From: Myxococcales bacterium
GTDB lineage: Bacteria > Myxococcota_A > Polyangia > Polyangiales > Polyangiaceae
Reading direction: 5' to 3'
Assembly (NCBI GenBank): GCA_016706225.1
Contig: JADJKB010000025.1
Span: 1 to 64,000, forward strand
Length of the DNA stretch: 64,000 bases
Below the pieces are notes generated by a model. That model searched no databases, was not told where the DNA came from, and saw only the letters and a list, made by a program, of their open reading frames with translations. The position numbers and the translations under genes are program-made. Position 1 is the stretch's first letter. Every line of letters begins with the position of its first letter. Of this stretch, positions 44,343-52,842 are shown piece after piece.

Positions 44343-46154
44343 ATGGCCAAGCTCGGGCGGCTGGGTGTCGCGCTCGCAACGGGCCTCGCGGCCTGCACCG
44401 GAGCGCTGCCCGCTTCGCCGCCGGGCAAGGCCTCGATCGTGAGTGTGCCGCCCGATCGCAGCGCAAAGCCCCCCGACCCGGAGCCGAAGAGAGTCCACCC
44501 GACGCCCGGTACCCGCGAGCTGGTGGCTGCGCTCGTGCGCGCCGAGCGCATCGAGGATCGAGCGCAGCGCTGGCAGGAGTGCCGCCGGCTCCTCGAGGCC
44601 ATTCGCGGGCTCGCCGATCCGCGAGGCGCTGACGCTCTCGCAGCCTACACCGCCAGCGACGCAGGTTGGCCCGGCGACCCAGAGAGGGTGCACCGCCGAA
44701 CGCTCGCAGCATTCGCGCTGGCGGAGCTCGGCGATCTGCGTGCAGTCCCCGTACTGGCCTCGCGCCTGTTGCTCGATCCGTTGGACGTCTATCGCGATGA
44801 CGACCCGAACGACGCCATGCTGCGCCGCACCGATCAGGAGCGGATCATCGCGGCACGGCTGATCGGGGACCTGGCGACGCTGCATCCGGCCGAGCGCGAG
44901 CGCGTCCGCGCGCAAGCGCAAGACCCCGTGCGGAGCTGGCTAGAGAGCGGGCCCGCCCCGCACGCGAACGGCCTGCGGGCTCTCGCGCGCATGCAGGTGC
45001 AGGACGAAGTGTCGAGGAAACAGCTGAGAGCCTGGGCCGATCCGTCGGGTGCACTACCCAAACCGGGCGCGATGCCGCCTTTCGACGAGAAGTGGGTCAT
45101 TGCCCAATCGGCCTTGCGCTACATCGGCGCGCTCCGCGACGACAAATCGTGGTCCATCTTGCAGAACCAGCTCGGGCGCCGCCCAAAGGGCTTCGACGCC
45201 ACGACGGACGCGCTCATCAGCGGCGGCAGCGCGATGCTCGGGATGGCGATCCGAGCACTGGCCATGGGCGCCGCGAGCGGTTTCGCCGAATGGGGCGACG
45301 CACGAGCGGTACCGCTTCTGCTGAAGCACGTGGAGGACGACAAGCAGAACGAGCAGAGCCGGCTGGAGGCTTGCCGCGCGCTGGGCTTCAGCTTGGACAC
45401 GGCGAGCGAGCGCGAGGTCACTACGCGGCTCCAGAAATGGAAGTCGGGCGCGGACAAGTCGTCGCGGTTCCGAGTCACCTGCTTGCTCGACGTGCTGGAG
45501 CGCCACCCCATCGCTCTTGCGACGCCGCTGCTGATGGACCTGACGCGCACGAGCCCGGATCCGTCACTGCGCCTGTCGGCGGCACGAGCGCTAGGTCACT
45601 CGGGGTTCGACGCGACCGTCGAAAGCGAGCTCGTGGCACGACTCGGCGATTCCGCCCTGCGGCCCCCTGTCGCCATCGCGCTCTTGCTCGGCGGCTCAGC
45701 CGACGGTGCGAAGCGCGCCGTCGCGTCTTACCCCGGCGACGGTGACAGCCCCGGGCTCTCCGCGTTGCGCGAGCAGTATGCCCAGAGCTTGGGTGTCCCG
45801 AGCGACGCTGATCTCGACAACGGCACGCTCTTCCGCTTCGTCAGGAACGCCCGCGCCGTGAGTACGCTCTCGCGCGGACAGCAGCCCATCGACTTCGCGG
45901 TGTTGCTCTTCAGTCAAGCACGCGGGCAAGCCGAATACGACTCCGGTCCGCGCTCCCTGACCCGCGTGCTCGCACGCAAGCGGCTGTTCGAGCTGGCGCG
46001 GTCTGGCTCCGAAGAGCAGCGCACCGCCGCGGTGGACGCGCTCGGGCTCTTCCAGGAGCGTGGAGTGCTGCTCGCGCTCGGGCAGGGCAGCGATGCCGTG
46101 GCGAAAAGAGCGGCCGAGGTTCTGGCGGGGCTCGGGCCGGAGGCGGGGCACTGA
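44343..46154 (+). CDS. HEAT-repeat lipoprotein
   Basis: The 603-residue protein starts at ATG 44,343 (MAKLGRLGVALATGLAACTG) with a lipobox (LAAC). It is built of alpha-helical HEAT-like repeats, for example LAAFALAELGDLRAVPVLAS, GDARAVPLLLKHVEDDKQNE and LSAARALGHSGFDATVESEL. HEAT arrays are protein-binding scaffolds, so it may assemble envelope complexes. No enzymatic motif seen. The gene is intact. Confidence 0.75.
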   Translation: MAKLGRLGVALATGLAACTGALPASPPGKASIVSVPPDRSAKPPDPEPKRVHPTPGTRELVAALVRAERIEDRAQRWQECRRLLEAIRGLADPRGADALAAYTASDAGWPGDPERVHRRTLAAFALAELGDLRAVPVLASRLLLDPLDVYRDDDPNDAMLRRTDQERIIAARLIGDLATLHPAERERVRAQAQDPVRSWLESGPAPHANGLRALARMQVQDEVSRKQLRAWADPSGALPKPGAMPPFDEKWVIAQSALRYIGALRDDKSWSILQNQLGRRPKGFDATTDALISGGSAMLGMAIRALAMGAASGFAEWGDARAVPLLLKHVEDDKQNEQSRLEACRALGFSLDTASEREVTTRLQKWKSGADKSSRFRVTCLLDVLERHPIALATPLLMDLTRTSPDPSLRLSAARALGHSGFDATVESELVARLGDSALRPPVAIALLLGGSADGAKRAVASYPGDGDSPGLSALREQYAQSLGVPSDADLDNGTLFRFVRNARAVSTLSRGQQPIDFAVLLFSQARGQAEYDSGPRSLTRVLARKRLFELARSGSEEQRTAAVDALGLFQERGVLLALGQGSDAVAKRAAEVLAGLGPEAGH

Positions 46155-46452
46155 ACGCCAATTGCGCGGCGTCAATCGCGGTGGTCCATTCGGCGAATGC
46201 GGATTCGAGCTCTATGGCGGGCCGGACTGCGTTGGCGTTTGCCGGCAAGCCGCGGAGGGGGGCTCTTGCTCGCCACGACCATGCGACGGGCGTGAAACCC
46301 GCGCTCCGAGTCGTACGTCCCCGAACGATGGCGAAGGCACCGAGCCTCGCTCCACGCAAAGCTTGTCATGCTAGGCGGATCGGCGCCGGCGGTGAGGGTT
46401 CAGGAGCGGATCTCGGCCTGAAGCCGCAGAGCGCGTGATAGACTGCCGCCCC
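46155..46452. other. intergenic stretch with possible remnant
   Basis: Frames on both strands are open but Arg/Ser/Ala-rich with no recognisable family. The right end should contain the promoter for the gene at 46,453. Confidence 0.35.
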
Positions 46453-47835
46453 ATGCGGTCACATCTCGCCCTTCTCCGTGCCAGCGTGCTCGTCGCCCTC
46501 GGGCTCCCCGCCATCGCGTGCGGCGCGGACAGCGAGGAGACGGGCAAGAGCTGGCCCTGCACGGATTCGATGCCGTTCCCGGGCGATCCCGCGCTGTCCA
46601 TGTGCTCGGAGGGCACCATCCACCGCACGGCCACCGCCCAGTGCCCAAACAGCCTTCCGCGACCAGAGACGTGCACGCCCACGGGCGGCGGATCGAGTGA
46701 ATGCAGCGCCGACACCGACTGTACTGCGAAGCCCCACGGCTTATGCGGTGTCAAGCAGCAGGTGGTGGACTGCGTCTGCTTCTACGGCTGCGTGACCGAC
46801 GCGGACTGCGACGCCGGCTCGGTGTGTGTGTGCGGGCAGCCCGCGGGGTACTGCTTTACGGCCAGCTGCGCGACCGACGCAGACTGTGGGGCTGGCGCGC
46901 TCTGCGCGCAGGCGCGGCTCGAGAAGTGTGGGAGCTTCGGTTTCCGCTGCCAGCGCGGCGGAGATCAGTGCGCCCAGGACTCCGACTGCGCACCGGGTCA
47001 GCAGTGCGCGGTCAGCGGCGGACTCGCCAAGTGCCAAGAGAACGACTGCCCCGTGCCCGGGCGCCCATTCTTCGTGGATGACGCTGCCCGCGTGGCGGCG
47101 GTGGTCGAGCGGGCGGACTGGTGCTCAGACTTCCGGCCGCGCGTGAAAGGGCTCACCGGCGGCGAGCGTGCCGCGCTCGCGGCACACTGGGCGAAGGTTG
47201 GGCAAATGGAGCATGCGTCCGTGGCGGCCTTCGCGCGCTTCACGCTCCAGCTCCTCGCCCTCGGTGCGCCCGCCGCGCTGGTGCGTGACAGCCAGGAAGC
47301 GATGGCCGACGAGCTCCGGCACGCCCAGACTGCCTTTGGGCTCGCGTCAGCGTACTCGGGCTCGCAGGTGGGCCCCGCAGCGCTCGACGTCTCGGGCGCG
47401 CTCGGTGGCGAGGACGTCGCCAGTATCGTCCGGCTCACCTTCCGCGAAGGCTGCGTGGGCGAGAGCGCGGCGGCGCACGAGGCTCGGGTGTCCGCCGAGT
47501 CGGCCGCCGATCCCGTCGTGCGTGGCGTGCTCGAAGACATCGGCGCCGACGAAGAGCGACATGCGCTGCTCGCGTGGAAGCTCGTGCGCTGGGCCTTCGA
47601 CTGCTTCGGCACCGAAGCGCGCGACGCGGTGCGCGCCGAGGTCGCACGGCTCGAAGCCGAAGCCGCCCTCGCCCCTGCGCCGGAAGGCGCGTTCGCAGCG
47701 CACGGCGTGTTCGACGAAGCTGCGCGCCTTGCGCTCCGCGCCGAGGCCGTGCGTGCCGTCGTGCTGCCTTGTGCCGAGGCGCTCTTCGCCGAAGCCGGCT
47801 CGAGCGGCGAGGGGGCTCACAACCGAGCCGCCTGA
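46453..47835 (+). CDS. Cys-rich lipoprotein fused to a ferritin-like diiron domain
   Basis: The 460-residue protein has a leader MRSHLALLRASVLVALGLPA and lipobox (AIAC), then about 165 residues with many Cys (CSADTDCTAKPHGLCGVKQQ, CVTDADCDAGSVCVCGQPAG). After this comes a helical ferritin-like domain of about 200 residues with HASVAAFARFTLQLLALGA, MADELRHAQTAFGLA, EGCVGESAAAHEARV and GADEERHALLAWKLVRWAF. The E...E-x-x-H pairs (EHAS/DELRHA and CVGE/DEERHA) are the metal ligands of a four-helix diiron bundle. The pairing suggests a redox or metal-handling envelope protein. Confidence 0.8.
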   Translation: MRSHLALLRASVLVALGLPAIACGADSEETGKSWPCTDSMPFPGDPALSMCSEGTIHRTATAQCPNSLPRPETCTPTGGGSSECSADTDCTAKPHGLCGVKQQVVDCVCFYGCVTDADCDAGSVCVCGQPAGYCFTASCATDADCGAGALCAQARLEKCGSFGFRCQRGGDQCAQDSDCAPGQQCAVSGGLAKCQENDCPVPGRPFFVDDAARVAAVVERADWCSDFRPRVKGLTGGERAALAAHWAKVGQMEHASVAAFARFTLQLLALGAPAALVRDSQEAMADELRHAQTAFGLASAYSGSQVGPAALDVSGALGGEDVASIVRLTFREGCVGESAAAHEARVSAESAADPVVRGVLEDIGADEERHALLAWKLVRWAFDCFGTEARDAVRAEVARLEAEAALAPAPEGAFAAHGVFDEAARLALRAEAVRAVVLPCAEALFAEAGSSGEGAHNRAA

Positions 47836-47946
47836 ACCGCCCGGTGAACTGCGCCAAGAAGTGCATCTGTTTGGCTCGCCCTTCGGGGCGCTTGCGTTCA
47901 GCTCCACCGGCATTCCCTGCAGCGAGCCGCCGGCAGGCGCGGCTAG

Positions 47947-49014
47947 CTAACCCAGCGTGCGTCCGCCGTTCGTGTCGCCCTGTTCGCGCAAAATCTCGAG
48001 TCCCTCTAGGGCTAGCCGAACCATGAGCGGACCGAGCGCAACGCCCCAAGGGCCGAACAGCGTGAGCCCACCGAGCATGGCGACGAGCAGCAAGAGACTG
48101 GGCATGCTGAGGTTGCCGTAGCGAGACAAGGCCGGTCGCACGAAGTTGTCCGCAGTAGAAACGAAGATCCCGATGGCGACCATCACCACCGCCGCCACTG
48201 GCCTGCCTCCCATCGCGAGCCCCGCGCTGACCGGGATCCAGACCAGCCCCGTTCCCCCGGTAGGAATGATCGAGGCTACGGTGGTCAGCGCGCCCAGCAC
48301 GAACGCCTCCCGGATGCCGAGCGCGACGTAACCGATGGTTGCGGCGCCGCCCTGCAACAACGCGGTCAGTCCCAGACCGACGAACAGACCGCGCCCTGTC
48401 TCGCTGAAAGCGTTGCCGAGTCGATGCACGTACGCGCGTGGAATGGGCGCATGTTCCAGCAGCCAGTCGTAAGCGCGCGTGCCGTTGATGAGGAACTCGT
48501 AAACGCCCAAGACGAAAACGAAGGTCCCGACTACCAGCGAAGTGGCTGCGCCCGCCAGCTCGCTGAGCGCGTGCCACGCGGTGGCGCCGTGTTGCTGCGC
48601 CATGTTGAGCAAGCGGTCGAGGTCGAAGCCGTCGGAGCCTTCGGGGTGAAGCGGACCGCTGCCTGAGGCTGACACCAGGGATTTCAGCGCGGCAGCGCCG
48701 TCCTCGGAGGCCATGACTTGCCGCACGAGCTCGACCGCCCTGCCGGTGACGGAAACCGTCAGAGCCAAGAGCGGCAAGAGCGCGATCAGTACGAACGACA
48801 CGGTCATTACGCCGGCTGCTCGCTGTTTGCCGCCCAACCTCCGACTGAGTCGGATGTGAAGCGGGTGAGCGATGATCGCCACCCAGGCCGCAAGAATCAG
48901 CGGGACGCCCAGCGGAATCAAGGTCAGTCCCGCGCCGACACACACCACGAGCACGGCCCAACGAGCCGAAACCCGTTGGGTCCGCTCGAGCAAAGGTCTG
49001 CGTCCCCGCGTCAC
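47947..49014 (-). CDS. AI-2E family (PerM-like) permease
   Basis: The 355-residue integral membrane protein has about eight hydrophobic segments and the family motifs SIIPTGGTGLVWIPVSAGLA and VSTADNFVRPALSRYGNLSM (usual family: F-IPxxGxxxxxxP and DNxxxPxxxG). AI-2E proteins export small molecules or ions; autoinducer-2 export is shown only for a few. Length is normal (330-380). ATG 49,014. It is the first of a run of minus-strand envelope genes but is separated from the next one by 77 nt. Confidence 0.88.
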   Translation of the reverse strand: MTRGRRPLLERTQRVSARWAVLVVCVGAGLTLIPLGVPLILAAWVAIIAHPLHIRLSRRLGGKQRAAGVMTVSFVLIALLPLLALTVSVTGRAVELVRQVMASEDGAAALKSLVSASGSGPLHPEGSDGFDLDRLLNMAQQHGATAWHALSELAGAATSLVVGTFVFVLGVYEFLINGTRAYDWLLEHAPIPRAYVHRLGNAFSETGRGLFVGLGLTALLQGGAATIGYVALGIREAFVLGALTTVASIIPTGGTGLVWIPVSAGLAMGGRPVAAVVMVAIGIFVSTADNFVRPALSRYGNLSMPSLLLLVAMLGGLTLFGPWGVALGPLMVRLALEGLEILREQGDTNGGRTLG

Positions 49015-49091
49015 GGTGCGACCTCGGCGGGCCCGGCGACGGTGCGCCTTGCGACGCTCGCGGTGTTGTTCATGGGCGTTTCCCTCCGCGC

Positions 49092-49436
49092 CTACTTGCA
49101 GCGCGGGATCTCGGTCTCGTCCTTCGTCTCAGCCGCGCCTTCGTTGGCCTCCGCCTTCGTGTCCGCCTTGCCGTTCTTCCATTCCTTTTTGGCGCCAGAA
49201 GAGCCATCCGTTGCAAAACCACCTACGGCGCGGCCGCCCGCCTTCACACCTTCGACTCCGGTCTTTACCCCGGTCTCGACGGCCTCCCCGGCGGTGCGGG
49301 CGGCCATGACGACATCGTCCTTGGGCCCCTTTCGGCAGGGCGCCGCCGCGCCGCAACCGAGGTTGGCGAGCAGCGTAGCGCCGGTGAACATCAACAGCGT
49401 CGGACGAGCGAGGATCGCGTGGGCGTGTGTCTTCAT
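49092..49436 (-). CDS. small lipoprotein with charged tail
   Basis: The 114-residue protein has a leader and lipobox (NLGCG), then a Lys/Glu/Gly-rich mature part (AARTAGEAVETGVKTGVEGV, AKKEWKNGKADTKAEANEGA). The first segment looks like an amphipathic helix and the rest disordered. No family recognised. It could act as an envelope stress lipoprotein, judging from neighbours. Confidence 0.65.
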   Translation of the reverse strand: MKTHAHAILARPTLLMFTGATLLANLGCGAAAPCRKGPKDDVVMAARTAGEAVETGVKTGVEGVKAGGRAVGGFATDGSSGAKKEWKNGKADTKAEANEGAAETKDETEIPRCK

Positions 49437-49466
49437 CGAGATAGCTCCGTTCTTGCTCGGCTTCCG

Positions 49467-50354
49467 TCAGTTTGCGGGTTCGATCACGGTGCTGCCGTCG
49501 AGGTTGACCGCTGTCTGCGCCAGCAGCCGCCCGTTGACCGATGCACCCGTTCTCAGGGTAATCGAGGTTTGGGTCAGGATGACTCCTTCCCAATGGGTCG
49601 TGGTTCCGAGGTCCACGAGCCCCGCGATCTGCCAGAAGACGTTCTGGGGCAGCGCTCCACCCGCCAGCACGAGCTTCGCACCGCTGCTCACCGTGAGATC
49701 CTGCGCGACCTGGAAGATCCAGACGTCGGTCGCGCTGCCCGTGAGCGTGACGTCCGTGGGCACGAGAAGGCCCGTGCCCCAGGCGTAGACGCCCGGCGCG
49801 AGGGTCATGCCCCCGATGTTCCCTGCGCCCAGCTCGGTCACGCCGGCTGCGCGCCCTGCAGCGTCCACGAACGCGAGCTCCATGTCCCCGACAGCCGTGG
49901 TCATGTCGGACGGCGTGGGCGGCGCGAAGTCCGCCGCGTAGACCTTCCCGGTGATCTGCGGGGAGGTCGAGAACACATTGGTGGGATCCGCGGTCAACGC
50001 GAACCCCGTGATGAACGTTGCTGCAGCCGGGCTCACTCCCAGGTTTCCGGTGATGGCAGAGGTGGGCACCGTCGAAATCCCGGTCTTCGCGAGGACCACG
50101 TAGTTGGAAGCGGTTCCGAGGTTCACGGCGAGGCCTGAGGCCACGCTGCCGCCGGAGCCCGACGCCGCCGTTCCACCCGAGCCCGATGCCGCGGTTCCAC
50201 CGGAACCCGACGCCGCCGCGCCACCCGAGCCGGACGCCGCCGTTCCGCCAGACCCGCTGGTCTCTCCGTCCCCGCTGTCGCCGCAAGCGACCGCGAACCC
50301 AGCGAGGAGCAAGAAGACGAGAGGCGAGCAAAATGATTTCGAGTGTGTAGACAT
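49467..50354 (-). CDS. DUF3494 ice-binding-like lipoprotein
   Basis: The 295-residue protein starts MSTHSKSFCSPLVFLLLAGF with lipobox (AVACG). A linker of four to five 8-residue units (ASGSGGTA) leads to a domain of about 230 residues with NYVVLAKTGISTVPTSAITG, NLGVSPAAATFITGFALT, AAGVTELGAGNIGGMTLAPG, VYAWGTGLLV, DVWIFQVAQDLTVSSGAKLV and FWQIAGLVDLGTTTHWEGVI. These are the recognised blocks of the DUF3494 (ice-binding protein type) beta-solenoid. Members either bind ice or act as adhesins. The lipid anchor and stalk suggest surface display. Confidence 0.88.
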   Translation of the reverse strand: MSTHSKSFCSPLVFLLLAGFAVACGDSGDGETSGSGGTAASGSGGAAASGSGGTAASGSGGTAASGSGGSVASGLAVNLGTASNYVVLAKTGISTVPTSAITGNLGVSPAAATFITGFALTADPTNVFSTSPQITGKVYAADFAPPTPSDMTTAVGDMELAFVDAAGRAAGVTELGAGNIGGMTLAPGVYAWGTGLLVPTDVTLTGSATDVWIFQVAQDLTVSSGAKLVLAGGALPQNVFWQIAGLVDLGTTTHWEGVILTQTSITLRTGASVNGRLLAQTAVNLDGSTVIEPAN

Positions 50355-50624
50355 GTTCCTCGGACAGAGAGCACGTTCTGTGCCGCGACGATGAACCCGC
50401 GGCACTGTGCGTCATCCGCGCTCCCGTGACGCGCGGAGACTCAGCCTGAAGATCCCGTTCTCTCCGGTCACGCTGGGCGTACGGGACGAATCGTCCTTCG
50501 ATGGACGCCGGGCACGGGTCTCGGGCGTGAGCGCCGAGCCACAAAACTCCGCCACCCCCCTCGACGAGTGCCGAGAGAGGTGGCGGAGCGCGCAAGTGCG
50601 CTGGGCCAAGTGGCCGCGTTCGAG

Positions 50625-51581
50625 CTACCGCTTCTCGCGCGGCGTCACGACGATTTCGACTCGCCGATTCTGTGCACGGCCGTCGGTGGTCTTGTTGTCG
50701 CCGATGGGCCGGTCCTCTCCAAGGCCGGTTGCGGAGAGTTGGTCCTTCGCCACACCCTTGGACTCGAGATACGCACGCACCGATTCGGCGCGCCTGGTCG
50801 CGAGCAGGTTGTTGGCCTCGGGGGTACCTTGACTGTCGGTGTGCCCTTCGACCTTGATCGTCACGTCGGGCTGGTCCTTGAGGGCCACCGCGACCGCATC
50901 CAACTTACTCATCGAGCCCGGCAAGAGCACCCACTTGGCCGTGGCAAACAGCACGTTGCTCGGCAACGTGATGACGGTGCCGCGCGGCTCCTCTTTGACC
51001 GAGAGTGAGGCTGCCAGCGCGAGCTTGTCCATTGCGTCCTTCAGACGCGCTTCTGCGAGGGCACGCGCCTTCTTCTCCTGGGCCAAGGCCTGCTTCTCGC
51101 GAACGAGCGCCGAACCCGTTGCGCGTAGCTCGGCACCCGTCAGGGCGAGCTCTTGCCCTTTTCGAGCGACCTCACCCCGGGACTGATCGAGCGCGTTCTC
51201 GGTCGCGCTCAACCGCGAGGCATTCACACTCGCGAGCTCGGCGCGGTTTCGCACGGCGGCGGCTTCCCCATCCGCGATGCGTCCACGGGCGTCTGCGAGC
51301 TCGGCGCGTCGCTGTGCGACGTACGCCGCGTCGACCGTTTTGTCAGAGGCACCGTCGTCCAGGAAGGTCTGCTCTGCCTCGTCCAGGGACTTCTTGGCGT
51401 CCACCAGCTCGGCGGGCGTCAGGGTCTTGGCGGGGCCTGCTTCCGCGGCCGAGTACGCGGCGCGCGCGTCGAGGAGTTGTTTCGGTGTTCCAGCGGTACC
51501 GCATGCGCTCGTGCTGAGCGCCATTCCGAGCGCGAGCGCCCCAAGGCGAGCACGCGAACTTGAACCATTCAAACCAATCAT
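50625..51581 (-). CDS. OmpA-family lipoprotein
   Basis: The 318-residue protein has a lipobox (TSAC), a DUF4398-like and coiled-coil region (KQLLDARAAYSAAEAGPAKT to about residue 195) and a C-terminal OmpA peptidoglycan-binding domain with IKVEGHTDSQGTPEANNLLA, TRRAESVRAYLESKG and GEDRPIGDNKTTDGRAQNRR VEI, including the Asp and Arg that bind diaminopimelate. It should link the outer membrane to the cell wall. ATG 51,581 overlaps the upstream stop by 4 nt, so it is translated with the DUF4398 gene. Confidence 0.9.
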   Translation of the reverse strand: MIGLNGSSSRARLGALALGMALSTSACGTAGTPKQLLDARAAYSAAEAGPAKTLTPAELVDAKKSLDEAEQTFLDDGASDKTVDAAYVAQRRAELADARGRIADGEAAAVRNRAELASVNASRLSATENALDQSRGEVARKGQELALTGAELRATGSALVREKQALAQEKKARALAEARLKDAMDKLALAASLSVKEEPRGTVITLPSNVLFATAKWVLLPGSMSKLDAVAVALKDQPDVTIKVEGHTDSQGTPEANNLLATRRAESVRAYLESKGVAKDQLSATGLGEDRPIGDNKTTDGRAQNRRVEIVVTPREKR

Positions 51582-51931
51582 TTGACGCCTCCTCGGGCTT
51601 TTTCGACTTCGGCACTCACCAGTTGCGCAGCTCGCCAGGTCTTCGCTTCGTTCGTGACCGCGATGGCCAGATCGGCGTCCACCTGAGCGCGCGTCAGCAT
51701 TCGGTCTGCTGCCTCTCCATCACCACTCTCGCTCAAGGACTTGGCCTTCTTGACCTCGTCTTGCGCGAGCTTCAGATGCAGGCCTGCCTTCGGCTCGTCC
51801 CGAGCGCCTACTTCTTCAGCGCCGCGCACGGACCCTTCCGAAGCGGTGAGCTTCGACGGGGACATCACGGTTCCCCCACAGCCGGCGATCGCGCACAGTG
51901 TGACCACGGAAAATCCAAGTTTTGTTTGCAT
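51578..51931 (-). CDS. DUF4398-like lipoprotein, partner of OmpA-family gene
   Basis: The 117-residue protein starts at ATG 51,931 (MQTKLGFSVVTLCAIAGCGG) with lipobox (IAGC). The mature helical segment HLKLAQDEVKKAKSLSESGD and ADRMLTRAQVDADLAIAVTN matches the DUF4398 pattern (A-x-x-x-L-x-x-A...A-x-x-D-A-x-x-A). The same kind of segment begins the OmpA-family protein encoded 4 nt downstream. Upstream in-frame extension lacks a leader. Confidence 0.8.
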   Translation of the reverse strand: MQTKLGFSVVTLCAIAGCGGTVMSPSKLTASEGSVRGAEEVGARDEPKAGLHLKLAQDEVKKAKSLSESGDGEAADRMLTRAQVDADLAIAVTNEAKTWRAAQLVSAEVEKARGGVK

Positions 51932-52026
51932 GAGTATCGATCTTTCTGAATGCGTTTCTTCAACCAAAAACGGTGATGGCTCGTTCCAATCGAGCGCCCG
52001 GAGCTGAGCGGCGTTCGGCTTCGGCT

Positions 52027-52293
52027 TCACGTTCGGACACCCGAGCGCCGCCCGGAGACCGCGTGGTACGCGACCAGCACCAGAACGGCGCCGACGACGG
52101 CCACGAACAGGCTCCAGAAATTGAACCCGGTTACTCCGGCCTCGCCGAAGAAGTGGAACACACCGCCGCCAACGAAGGCGCCGACGACGCCCAAGACCAG
52201 GTCGGTCGTGAGCCCCGCGCCGCTGCCGTCCACGATCTTGCTGGCAATGAAGCCAGCGATGAGACCCAGCACCAGCCAGCTGACGATCGACAT
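52027..52293 (-). CDS. GlsB/YeaQ/YmgE-family small membrane protein
   Basis: The 88-residue protein has three hydrophobic segments and the pattern GLIAGFIASKIVDGSGAGL, TDLVLGVVGAFVGGGVFHFF, typical of the family formerly called transglycosylase-associated proteins. They are small inner-membrane proteins linked to stress. Its ATG overlaps the stop of the previous gene at 52,293, so the two are a pair. Confidence 0.88.
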   Translation of the reverse strand: MSIVSWLVLGLIAGFIASKIVDGSGAGLTTDLVLGVVGAFVGGGVFHFFGEAGVTGFNFWSLFVAVVGAVLVLVAYHAVSGRRSGVRT

Positions 52294-52577
52294 CAGACGC
52301 TCGCGTCCTTCTTGATCTTGGCGCCGGTGTTTTCGACCTTTGCGCCCAGCGAGCGCTGCGCTTCAGCCGTCTTGTCGATGGCTTTGTCGGTCGTGCGCTT
52401 CAGCTTGTCGGTAGTTTCGATGGCGAAGTCCTTGGTCTTGCGGGCCACGTCGGAGAGCGCGTGCTCACCCTTGTGGGCGGCTTCTGACGCCGCGTGACCC
52501 AGCTTGGAGGCGGTCTCCGTCACCGTGTTTTTCACGTGCTCTGCGGTTTCTGCAACTTTGCTTTTGAGAGTGGTCAT
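52293..52577 (-). CDS. amphipathic LEA/apolipoprotein-like protein
   Basis: The 94-residue protein is a continuous helix-forming sequence with 11-residue periodicity and many Lys, Ala, Thr and Glu (KSKVAETAEHVKNTVTETAS, AAHKGEHALSDVARKTKDFA, DKLKRTTDKAIDKTAEAQRS). No Cys and no signal peptide. This composition is typical of desiccation or osmotic-stress LEA-like proteins. Co-encoded with the GlsB-type gene, which is also stress-related. Confidence 0.7.
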   Translation of the reverse strand: MTTLKSKVAETAEHVKNTVTETASKLGHAASEAAHKGEHALSDVARKTKDFAIETTDKLKRTTDKAIDKTAEAQRSLGAKVENTGAKIKKDASV

Positions 52578-52842
52578 GAGCCTGCTTTCGAAGTCCGAGC
52601 CGCGTTCGGCCCTTCGTTCACGGACGACCTCTGCAGGGTTCGTGCCGTCAGCAAGTGCCGGGCGTTTGCAGATCTTTCATGGCGCGAATGTCTCAACCCG
52701 CGGGCGCCTGGGGCAGATCGCCCCGAATCCGATGGGAGGGCGCGGGCGCGTCGGCGCGCGCGGCAGGAAACCACGTGCGCCGGTGGCGCTGCCATGGCAC
52801 ACCTGGCCTCGTCTAGGGACTGCCCGGGGAGGGGCGTACCAG

